Below are positions 47,844 to 56,112 of a stretch of 64,000 nucleotides of DNA, piece by piece. The translations under genes and the position numbers were made by a program. This DNA comes from Parietichytrium sp. I65-24A (Eukaryota > Sar > Bigyra > Thraustochytrida > Thraustochytriidae), in the NCBI GenBank assembly GCA_012862575.1, contig BLSF01000002.1, forward strand, positions 124,001-188,000. The letters are read 5' to 3'. The notes below the pieces were generated by a model. The model was not told where the DNA came from and ran no database searches. It worked only from the letters and a program-made list of their open reading frames with translations. Position 1 is the stretch's first letter. Each line of letters starts with the position of its first letter.

Positions 47844-50800
47844 TTATGTGTTGACTGTGTTGTCCTTTGAGTGGGAGTTGCCATCGCCTTGGGGGGAAAT
47901 TTTCCTGTTGCTCTGATTGGAAACGCCGGCTGACAATGACTTGGTGCGGAGATTTTCTCTCAGCACCTCGCTTGCATATATTTTGGGCACAAAGAGGATG
48001 GTGAGCATGATGGTGTTACACAACCAGATTGGGATTGCGGTTGCAAAAAATCGAGCGACTGGGTCGCTGATTGCGAAGGACACCCCAAAGCTGATGGCGC
48101 CGAGCAACAAGATGTTGTAAATGGACAAGCCAATCTCCCTCGAGTCGTTCATTTCCGGAATCGTGACGTGTCTTGTCATGTACGCGAGATAGGCCCCCCT
48201 GATCGTCAGTGTACCAATAAAAACCACAAGTACCATCAACAGCGGCAACTCTGCCTCTCTGCCGCAGAACCCCTGAGCAACAATCATTTTGTAGCCGCTG
48301 TCAAACACTGGCGAGTTCAGTTTCACATGATGGGTTCCTGGGCTCACAGCCTCAAAGGTAACAAGAACGATGAGTGCAACTGAGACGTAGAGGAATATCC
48401 GCAAGAAGACCTGGCGCGTCGAGAAGGACACCTTCTTCATCTTCTTGTTGTTGAACAACGCGTGGACGCGCTCGGCCTTCGCTAGGAGTGTCGAGATGGC
48501 CAGGGTGGTTCCAAGAACGAAAAGCCAGAGCCGGGGAGCACATGTTTCTGCTACCATTTCGTCGCAGAATTGAACAGTCGCTGGTGCCGTGAGATTGTAC
48601 TCTGCTTCAAATTTTAGGGTACATGACTCTGGGCTTTGCGAAGCAGGTCCCATGAACCAAAGCGATGCATAGATCAAAGAAGAGCCAAGCGTGACGACAA
48701 GGTTGGTATAACCAGACATGAGCTTGACCATCCGGCTGTGACGTCTATAAATCATCCAGATTGAAGTAAGCCCGCTCACGAGATATCCTGTCACCATCAT
48801 AGCTATGGCCGCACCTTTCGTTTCGCTCATGGACATCCAGCTGATTTTCACAGGTAAACTTTGGCAAGCCACCATGACACTGATAGTTTTTGACGCACTC
48901 GTTTGGTCCACAAGGTCAAGGACAGCGAGCCCAAACGTGAAGGTTTCCGACTCCAGGGATGCGCATTTTAGTGCAGTGATATTCAACTCTACTATCTTCT
49001 CGCTTGGAGACACCAGTACAAAATTGTTCGGCATCACTTGTACGTCAGCACCAGTTGCGAAGTCGTCCTCATTTATGGAGATCTTGGCAAGGGCTGGGTC
49101 CGCATTAACGGCGAGCGAGTGACGAGATCCGTTCATTGCTACCCCATCCACGTCACGCAGCAGAATCGAGATGAGTTGCGGCTCAAGAGGAGTGATAGCT
49201 TCCTCCAGTCCCGAAAGGGTGATTTCTGGTTCATCCGATGTAGGCTCGACGTCAATCAGTATGGCAGCACGCCGGCTATCCGGACCTCGGAGCCTGCGAT
49301 TCACGGCAAAGTAGGAGCAATCAGCAACAGCGAACGTGAACGAATCTGCCCCGTTAGCATCCTCCTCAGGTTTATACCACAGTTTGGTTCGCGCAGAAGG
49401 CTCTTTGCCGATGATAAAATTGCCCGCCATGCTTTCCACCCCAAAAAGCATCACTGCATCGATTGACGGCCAATACGAGGAGCTTTCCATTTTTAGCCAA
49501 ATCTTGATCTTACTGGTTGGGAACGCCTGGGGACACAGTGTGTACACAGTTATCGCAGGGCATTGAGCAGTTTCGGACAGATCCGGGCAGAAGGTATTTT
49601 GGTTCGTATCGCCTTCCCATGCAGTGACCCACTCCCCGGGATTGAGCGCATTCTCGATTTCGATTTTGTATGTGCCTCCTGGTCTCCAGGTTTCGTAAAT
49701 ATTGACCTCTTTAGCGTATACCGGTGTCTCAAAGTTGACTATGACCCAGAGGTCGTCGTTTATATTTTGTGGCTGCCATGTAGCGATGCCGTCAAAGGTA
49801 TTCGGATATACCTTTGGCTCGCCCGGCAACGCGCTAACGCAGTAGAACTCGTCCCAGCACTGGCTTGCTTGATTCTCCTCTGACTCCATGACCCACTGAC
49901 TCAACATTCGTGACTCTGAGACGTCCAAAATTTCTGTCGCGTTGTCTGCCCACGTACTCGACGTGAAACGATAGAGCTTCCCTAACGAAGGAAAGCTTTC
50001 GATCTCCACCGTGCAGTTGTCGCCCTCCCGATCCGTAATGATCTCTTCCAAGTCAATGAGTACAGCGTCTGAATCCTCTTTCATCGCAACGCTTGCAGGG
50101 ACGGCCTTGGGTGCTTCGTTTTGCATCTCTACAGACACTGACACGAATGCTTCGTTACTGTAGGCATAGCCGTCCCACACTCGTGTCCGAATTCTGAAAA
50201 TGTCGTCGCCTCCAACGCTCGTGGAAGCGTTGTGTGACAGCACTGCTCGGAGCTCACTTGGCAAAATGACATGCGGTGTTTCCGGGTTAGGGTCCAACGG
50301 GTAGTCCCACACCTGTTGTAACTCGTCAGCGTCATTCGAATAATACGTGTAATCAGGCACAAAATTTTCGGCACACTCAGCGCAATAAAAGAGCTGAATA
50401 GCGCTTGTTTCTCCTTCTAAAGCAAGAATCTCGAATCTGAAATCTTCAATCGATTGCTCCGCGTCCTCTAAATACTTTTGTGCAACAGGGAAAAACAAAA
50501 GTCTCTGCTCGCCTTCTGCCAGAGTAATTGTTTGATTGTACAGCACCGGGGGGGTGTTTGTGATGATGTCAACTTGGATTGAGTGTGGCTCGTCGTCATC
50601 CCCGACTAGCTGTAACTCAAAACGGTCGCGCTCTCCGCTTGTGCCGTTCACGAGAGGCACGAATTTCATGGAGACATATTCGAGGGAAGCATCGGCTGTA
50701 ACATTTGTGGAATTCGAAACTATCTGCAAATTTGAGCCCCCGCAGCTGGGGTCTGAACCTGTGGAGGACTCGATGCATAACACGCCCCCTGCAGGCACAG

Positions 50801-51812
50801 ACAAAGGCATCCAGCTCGTGATGTTCCGGGTGGGTATCCAAACGTCCACACTGGAGCTAGCAAGCTGTGGTCTGACAACCCTCAAGTATTCACCGAGAAT
50901 CGGTGCAGTGCTGACAATTGAAAGTGGGCCAAGACCTTTGCCAGAAAATTTCAGGTAGTCATATTTATCTCCGTTCGGCATCTGTACCATAGAGCCGTCA
51001 ATACCAGACTGTCTTCCAGCAACAGTCTCATGAAGGAACCCCTCTTCGCCCTGCCTGATGTTAAAATCATAGTGTAGCTGGACTTCAGAGCTGTCTGAGA
51101 CAGCTTGCAAACAGCCAAGCCTGCCGATTTCACTGGCAGTCTCACGAGTCACGCTGACGTTCAAAACACACATCTCGTCTAATTGGCCGTTCAAGTCATA
51201 GTCGTTCAGGCCTCCGGACCCTATCAGAAGAAAAGTTTCGAGATCGAGGTCAATCTCTGCCAAGTTGGCGATGTCACTCGAGGAAAATTGCAAATCAGCA
51301 TGCCTCAAAATACGTTCTGTGGCCTGGCCAGCGTCGGTAATCAGCAGCGCTTCCTTTTTGGTTTGGTCCCATGAGAAAACATTGTGGGTCCACCTCGCCT
51401 GGTCGTCCGCATGAGCATTGAACACACCGTTCCCAATCCCGGATTTGTACACCGTCTTAAATTGAACTGCTCCACCATTATAGTCTGCAGCCGAGAAAAG
51501 GACGCTAGCTGGGGTCTCGAGGATGTTCAGTGGCCACAAACTGAAGTATGCGCCCGCTGATCCTGGGGTGCCCGACGTCGTGCCATAGTCCGAGGACGGG
51601 TCTTGAGTCTTGAACCAAAAGCTGAATGTCACCCCTTGCGAGAAGACCCCAGCTGGAAGCACACGGCTGCGAATGGATTGCGAGCTCCCATCCTTTCCGC
51701 CAACGAAGCGAAGTGCATCCCCTGGCCCGTACACCGACGAAGCTTGCGCAACAGTGCACTGGAGGTATGCATGAATGGCAAATAAGCAACCTATCAAGAA
51801 TACCTTTCGCAT
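47844..51812 (-). CDS. Class C (GABA-B-type) GPCR with LamG, discoidin-like and tandem-95 ectodomain
   Basis: 1322 residues from the ATG at 51810-51812, chosen because it begins a signal peptide (MRKVFLIGCLFAIHAYLQ); the frame could start 42 codons earlier. The ectodomain has a concanavalin/LamG-like domain (about 25-220) and beta-rich domains with FVPLVNGTSGERDRFELQL. A tandem-95/cadherin-like repeat (EDSDAVLIDLEEIITDREGD...LWYKPEEDANGADSFTF) is split by an FBXL4-type discoidin domain (VYAKEVNIYETWRPGG, then WVTAWEG, then SIDAVMLFGV). Seven helices follow (about 995-1285) with class C features: RLWLFVLGTTLAISTLLAKA, then RVHALF after helix 3 and a FVPKIYA exit from helix 7. The Venus-flytrap ligand domain usual in GABA-B receptors is absent. 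The cytoplasmic tail is short. Ligand and G protein are unknown. Confidence 0.85.
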   Translation of the reverse strand: MRKVFLIGCLFAIHAYLQCTVAQASSVYGPGDALRFVGGKDGSSQSIRSRVLPAGVFSQGVTFSFWFKTQDPSSDYGTTSGTPGSAGAYFSLWPLNILETPASVLFSAADYNGGAVQFKTVYKSGIGNGVFNAHADDQARWTHNVFSWDQTKKEALLITDAGQATERILRHADLQFSSSDIANLAEIDLDLETFLLIGSGGLNDYDLNGQLDEMCVLNVSVTRETASEIGRLGCLQAVSDSSEVQLHYDFNIRQGEEGFLHETVAGRQSGIDGSMVQMPNGDKYDYLKFSGKGLGPLSIVSTAPILGEYLRVVRPQLASSSVDVWIPTRNITSWMPLSVPAGGVLCIESSTGSDPSCGGSNLQIVSNSTNVTADASLEYVSMKFVPLVNGTSGERDRFELQLVGDDDEPHSIQVDIITNTPPVLYNQTITLAEGEQRLLFFPVAQKYLEDAEQSIEDFRFEILALEGETSAIQLFYCAECAENFVPDYTYYSNDADELQQVWDYPLDPNPETPHVILPSELRAVLSHNASTSVGGDDIFRIRTRVWDGYAYSNEAFVSVSVEMQNEAPKAVPASVAMKEDSDAVLIDLEEIITDREGDNCTVEIESFPSLGKLYRFTSSTWADNATEILDVSESRMLSQWVMESEENQASQCWDEFYCVSALPGEPKVYPNTFDGIATWQPQNINDDLWVIVNFETPVYAKEVNIYETWRPGGTYKIEIENALNPGEWVTAWEGDTNQNTFCPDLSETAQCPAITVYTLCPQAFPTSKIKIWLKMESSSYWPSIDAVMLFGVESMAGNFIIGKEPSARTKLWYKPEEDANGADSFTFAVADCSYFAVNRRLRGPDSRRAAILIDVEPTSDEPEITLSGLEEAITPLEPQLISILLRDVDGVAMNGSRHSLAVNADPALAKISINEDDFATGADVQVMPNNFVLVSPSEKIVELNITALKCASLESETFTFGLAVLDLVDQTSASKTISVMVACQSLPVKISWMSMSETKGAAIAMMVTGYLVSGLTSIWMIYRRHSRMVKLMSGYTNLVVTLGSSLIYASLWFMGPASQSPESCTLKFEAEYNLTAPATVQFCDEMVAETCAPRLWLFVLGTTLAISTLLAKAERVHALFNNKKMKKVSFSTRQVFLRIFLYVSVALIVLVTFEAVSPGTHHVKLNSPVFDSGYKMIVAQGFCGREAELPLLMVLVVFIGTLTIRGAYLAYMTRHVTIPEMNDSREIGLSIYNILLLGAISFGVSFAISDPVARFFATAIPIWLCNTIMLTILFVPKIYASEVLRENLRTKSLSAGVSNQSNRKISPQGDGNSHSKDNTVNT

Positions 51813-52604
51813 TGTGCCTGTGATGTATTTCAGCTCTTTCACAGTCGCGTCTCTTCCTCGCCACGTCGTGAAGAGCGTTGCCTTGTGCCGCACGTTACCA
51901 GTATCGAGGAACTGTGAGAAGAATACACCGAACTGCATCTCTCGATTTTGTGGGTTTCGATAGGCTCAAAATGTGCATTTACCGGTATGAGATTACCGTT
52001 CACGTTAATTCTTATCTTGACTGTCAGAAAAAACAACAGTGCCTCATGTAACCGTGCACTCCAAGAACACTCACGGTCAGCACAGGAGACGTCAGCACAT
52101 GTGAGTGAAGTGCAATAATGAGCCTTGTATGCCAGCAATGTTGGCTGGGGATCTTGGGGTCAATCTTCGCGATTCTAAGGACCTCCCTCAGAGTCAATTT
52201 CTCCATCGTTCTTGGTTGCACTAACCGCAAGTGCGAATCTCGCAGGGAACTATCAAAACGATCAAGCGAACTCACAAGACGACACTGTGACCATCTGTTC
52301 TGTGACCGTTGCGATTCGTAGTGATGACATCATGATCTACTACTAGCGACCACTGGAAAATCAGCGACAACCCCGCATTCAAGCTCCCCCACCAAAGTTA
52401 AGGTAGTACCACCCTAATCCCAGTGGTAGTGCAGACGGCGGGGGGGCGTTTCTTCGTTGGTCACTAATCCTGACGTTGGGTCGGGGTTGTCATGATGAGC
52501 TTTGCCTACTATACCGTTTTGTTATGGAAGAAATAATAGGCGCGAACTTTTGAGACAGAGATGTTCATTCTAAAACTGTGAGTTGAAAAAACAAAACTTC
52601 ACTA
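51813..52604. other. Intergenic region upstream of the GPCR gene
   Basis: About 790 bp between two minus-strand genes. If the upstream ATG at 51936-51938 is used, the first 126 bp would code for residues before the signal peptide. Otherwise no gene was recognised. A run of G (52440-52446) lies near 52440. Confidence 0.5.
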
Positions 52605-54326
52605 TTAGATCAGAGAGATACCCCAAGCAGGATAATAGTCGTCCGGAGAAAAATTGTTCTTGTGTATAGGATGCTCGGCCGCTGCCTCACGAGAATAGTA
52701 TACAAAACTTTTCCTCGGTCCCAAGTAGTTGCCCCACCACGAAAATGTACTCATCATTGTCGAAATAGTCCCCCCACGAGCCAAAGTTAGAAGCGCGAAG
52801 TCCACGGTCCAATCTTGAGCCTGCGTTTCATAGCGTACATTGTACATTCTAAACAAACGATGCGTCCGAATCTCTTGAAGCGCAGACGGCTCGTATATGA
52901 CAATGAAGCAAACCTCCTTGCCAATGCTTGCCTGAAAGTAGTCTAGCGCTTTCTTGAAAAAAGACTTTGGAGGCCATCGAAACCACTCCGTGGAAGCTTT
53001 GTCGCCCTTACGATAATGAATAGCTACAATCTCTTCAGGCGCCGAGTTTGGGCAAAGGGATTTGAGTACTTTCTCTGCTTCACGGACTATGTTCGGTCGT
53101 ATCGCAAAAGTCTCCATGAGCTCTGGCAAAATAGGATCAAAGCGTTTTCTCACCTGCATATATTCCCCCACTTCTACTGATTGGCCTGCGCTAGAGAGTA
53201 CTTCAAAATCATTCGAATCAATGGCGTATCCCTTTTCTCTAATGAAACGGAAGTCGCCTGACTTTCTATCTGTATTTCCCTTACAACGATCCAAGCAGGG
53301 ATTCACGAGCAACTTTTCGAGCCACTCATCGCAACCTCCGCAGGGAGAGTAACCATATTTGCGGGCGAGGCCGAGCTGGCTTGCGCGCTGGAAGAAGCGG
53401 TTGCCTAACCGACCTAAACCAGTCACATATATTTCTTTATTGAGCGAGAGCTTTCCGTACGCTTCGAGGTCAAAAGGCTGGCCAATTTTGGACTCTTCAC
53501 GCCACGAAAACCACTTTGTTTGAAAGTGCTCGCGCACAAGTGCAGGCCGTTCACCCTCGCCCATGTGCACCCGGATACGATCGCAAGAGGAGCCTCTTAA
53601 AGAGCACACATTTTTTACTTGGACTGCCTCTCCAGAAGACGCGAGCTCAGCGGTGTAAAAATTGGTCACAAAATGTTTGATGTCTGAACGATGAGATACG
53701 AGTATCTCATCACGAATATCATCTGGGCTTTCGAAGAAGCTGATCGACGCGGAGTCGTCCGCGAACAAGAAATCGTTCCGAAGAATCGCGGACATCGCTG
53801 TTGAAGTGAGCTCGGGCTCTCTTAGCGATGTCCACAACATATGCGAACTTCGGAACGGGTTCATATTGCGTGCCTGGTGAAGAAGCATATACTTCTCCAG
53901 CTTCGCCAGGGAGACGATGTCTTCTTTGCCCGCTTTTGCCATTCGCGCAGATGCCGAGTGGGAGAGCGAGTAAGGGATGATCATTACCGGATTTGACCTG
54001 CCCGATTGCCACCTCTTGAGTGTCTGAATGTGCGATGCAGAGGAGAACGCAATCACTGGCACTTCGTCCAGCGACTTTATAGAGACAAGTATCTCCAGGG
54101 GATCAAAGGCATCGAAGAGGCCAATGACAACTGTGACTGTACCTTCAATTATGTCACTATCTGCCTCACGAGAAGCGAGCTTTGCACCGCTTGAAAAATC
54201 AAAGTTCAACGAAGACACAGAAATACCTGACAGAATGAGCAGACACAGAGAAAACGCCACTGCCGCAAGGACCATTAGCTTCTTGCTCTGCCAGCCCGTG
54301 GGGCAAAGTTCCCGCAAGCAACCCAT
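52605..54326 (-). CDS. Two-domain glycosyltransferase: HtrL/YibB-like plus GT11 fucosyltransferase-like
   Basis: 573 residues from the ATG at 54324-54326; upstream the frame reaches only a GTG. A type II membrane anchor (about 20-40, LMVLAAVAFSLCLLILSGI) places it in the Golgi. The N-terminal luminal domain (about 60-200) resembles the bacterial HtrL/YibB family: VTVVIGLFDAFD, LEKYMLLHQARNMNPFRSSH. The C-terminal domain (about 300-570) matches alpha-1,2-fucosyltransferases (GT11): GRLGNRFFQRASQLGLARKY, the donor-binding AIHYRKGDKAS, and MSTFSWWGNYLGPRKSFVYY. The HxRRxD motif appears as HYRKGD. Two fused transferases could make consecutive linkages of a surface glycan, but neither acceptor is known. 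The HtrL half may have lost catalysis: LWTSL stands where WIDAG is usual. Confidence 0.8.
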   Translation of the reverse strand: MGCLRELCPTGWQSKKLMVLAAVAFSLCLLILSGISVSSLNFDFSSGAKLASREADSDIIEGTVTVVIGLFDAFDPLEILVSIKSLDEVPVIAFSSASHIQTLKRWQSGRSNPVMIIPYSLSHSASARMAKAGKEDIVSLAKLEKYMLLHQARNMNPFRSSHMLWTSLREPELTSTAMSAILRNDFLFADDSASISFFESPDDIRDEILVSHRSDIKHFVTNFYTAELASSGEAVQVKNVCSLRGSSCDRIRVHMGEGERPALVREHFQTKWFSWREESKIGQPFDLEAYGKLSLNKEIYVTGLGRLGNRFFQRASQLGLARKYGYSPCGGCDEWLEKLLVNPCLDRCKGNTDRKSGDFRFIREKGYAIDSNDFEVLSSAGQSVEVGEYMQVRKRFDPILPELMETFAIRPNIVREAEKVLKSLCPNSAPEEIVAIHYRKGDKASTEWFRWPPKSFFKKALDYFQASIGKEVCFIVIYEPSALQEIRTHRLFRMYNVRYETQAQDWTVDFALLTLARGGTISTMMSTFSWWGNYLGPRKSFVYYSREAAAEHPIHKNNFSPDDYYPAWGISLI

Positions 54327-54557
54327 CGCGCTTACGCTCTGTCTATCACCTTTCACACCTAAACTCAGACAACACCGTTTCCGAACCGGTGTGACGCAAC
54401 AGAGCTTTCGTACATCTCTCGTCTCGAACCCACCTCAGACTCAAGCAAGCCCACCCTTCCGCAGCTTCCGAGCGACCGACTCAAGAAGCAGGGCAGCCGA
54501 ACCGGGCCTGTTCCAGCCCTCGCCTCTGCACCGTGACCAGCTCAATGTAAACGGCAC

Positions 54558-54580
54558 CGCAGTACTGCGAGTACCGCGGT
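54558..54580. promoter_or_regulatory. Paired perfect palindromes CGCAGTACTGCG and ACCGCGGT
   Basis: Two perfect inverted repeats of 12 and 8 bp are separated by 3 bp, about 230 bp upstream of the two-domain glycosyltransferase. Binding by a dimeric factor is inference. Confidence 0.35.
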
Positions 54581-55521
54581 TACTTTCCGAGTACTAGTCT
54601 AGAGCGTGTGGGTCTGGCTTCCCGGAAAGACATGAGCTCTCTCTCCAAGATGTGAGCACGTGTACTATTAGGATCACAACCACGACATCTGCGGTGTTCT
54701 CACTTCCACAAGCCGCGCTCGCAGCATCAAACGTCCTCGGATATCTGACCTCAGATGTCCTTGGATGTCCTCGGTTGAATAAGAGGTTTTTTTACATGTG
54801 GACAAAAATTAATAATACATTCCAAACATTTCCAAACTTTTGCTTTGACGTCTTCGACATGTATGAGAAAGAAAGTTGATTGAGGCAACTAGTAGAGTAC
54901 TAGTGTTGCGGTAGGACTATACACGCAAGTGAGGCTAAGACTGAAGTGAACGAAAAAGGCACAAGAGAAAAAAGAAAGAAAATCTTCTGTTCTGAAAAAG
55001 AGACCGAAAATAAAAGGAAACAAAAAGAAAATAATAATAAAAATGAAAATGAAAAAGAAAAAGAAAAAAAAAGGAAACGACGTCGCACCAGGTTTTGTTT
55101 CTTCGCATCAAAGAGCACCGGTTTGATTACATTCGCGCCACCTAGGGTTAGGTCTTCCATCTCCCCAACATTGCGTGCGACTTTCCACTAAAATTCTATT
55201 GGCTGTTCCATTCATTTGCATAGCACGACTTAACCAAATGCTCCGCCAATGAGACTAGGGTTTCGGGTGCTGGTTGCCCACGCTCTGGAAAAGACAACCA
55301 GCTCCAAGTGCTACCATCCGAGCTAACTGCAGCGTACATGAAAACACTTTCACATCAAAGCTAGACAGCGCTTTCCTATAGTTTACCGTATATGGAGTGG
55401 TGGAAAACGTGGATTGTGTGGAGGCAAGGAGTAACAGAGCGTTTTCCGAGGGCAGCAGTAAGGGACACTAGCATATTCTTGGCTCGGGCGGAAGAGCAGA
55501 CTTGCAACGCAGAGTGCGAAG

Positions 55522-55767
55522 GTGAGTTGCGTGAAGCGGTGGGCCGCGGGGGTTGCGTGAGTGAGCGTGGCAGCGGGTTGGCTCGGCTTGTTCAGTGTTC
55601 AGAGCTGCTCGCGAGCATTGGACAGGGATACTCGCAGCAGAGTCATTCTGGCTGCGGGCATCTGCTGTGTCTGGTCAAGGGTGGTTGGGGTTATGGCTTG
55701 TGTCGACGGTCTTGAGTGCGAATGGGGCTGACAATGTGAATTTGTTGATATCTTTGGTATGGAACAG
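55522..55767 (+). other. Candidate 5' leader intron of RPL41 (246 bp)
   Basis: The donor is GTGAGT at 55522, the acceptor AACAG ends at 55767, with a CTGAC branch-like motif at 55728-55732. Removal puts ATG 55773 six bases after the junction and removes several upstream ATGs (near 55694, 55722, 55733 and 55759) that would otherwise precede it. Confidence 0.6.
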
Positions 55768-55772
55768 GCAAG

Positions 55773-55892
55773 ATGGCGCACAAGAACAACCCATGGAAGA
55801 AATCTAGAGCAAAGATGCGCTGGAAGTGGCGCAAGAAGAGGACGCGCCGTCTTCAGCGCAAGCGCAGGAAGATGAGGCAGCGTGCTAAGTAA
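55773..55892 (+). CDS. RPL41: Ribosomal protein L41 (eL41), with an N-terminal extension
   Basis: The 25-residue core MRWKWRKKRTRRLQRKRRKM then RQRAK (from the ATG at 55815) matches the very conserved eL41 peptide in length and pattern, almost all Arg and Lys. The frame is open upstream to ATG 55773, adding MAHKNNPWKKSRAK for 39 residues in total. After removal of the leader intron, 55773 is the first AUG, so a 39-residue form is expected unless scanning continues. eL41 lies at the interface of the two ribosomal subunits. Such tiny genes are often missed. It converges on the FAD monooxygenase, 220 bp away. Which start is used decides whether the protein has the extra tail. Confidence 0.88.
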   Translation: MAHKNNPWKKSRAKMRWKWRKKRTRRLQRKRRKMRQRAK

Positions 55893-56112
55893 ACCTTCTG
55901 GTTTGCTTGGTGTCGCGTTAGCTAGTCGTCCAATACTGCAGAGGGACTTGAGACGGTGGCAGCCAACTGTGGACGAGCTTGCGGCGGAATACTCGAGGAG
56001 ACAACGTTTGTTCGGGCTCTCTTCGAATAGGAAGCTGTGCTTAAAGAGCTTGTGCACATTTGTTTTCTTCTTTATTAATCACCTTTACAGTATGCTCGCG
56101 TGAATTAAAAAA

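Larger units (their letters stand above)
54327..55772. other. Divergent promoter region, GT11-like / RPL41
   Basis: About 1.45 kb. It contains a perfect 12-bp palindrome CGCAGTACTGCG (54558-54569) followed by ACCGCGGT (54573-54580), an A-rich GAAAATAATAA segment (54960-55075), and the candidate RPL41 leader with an intron. No other gene was recognised. Confidence 0.5.
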
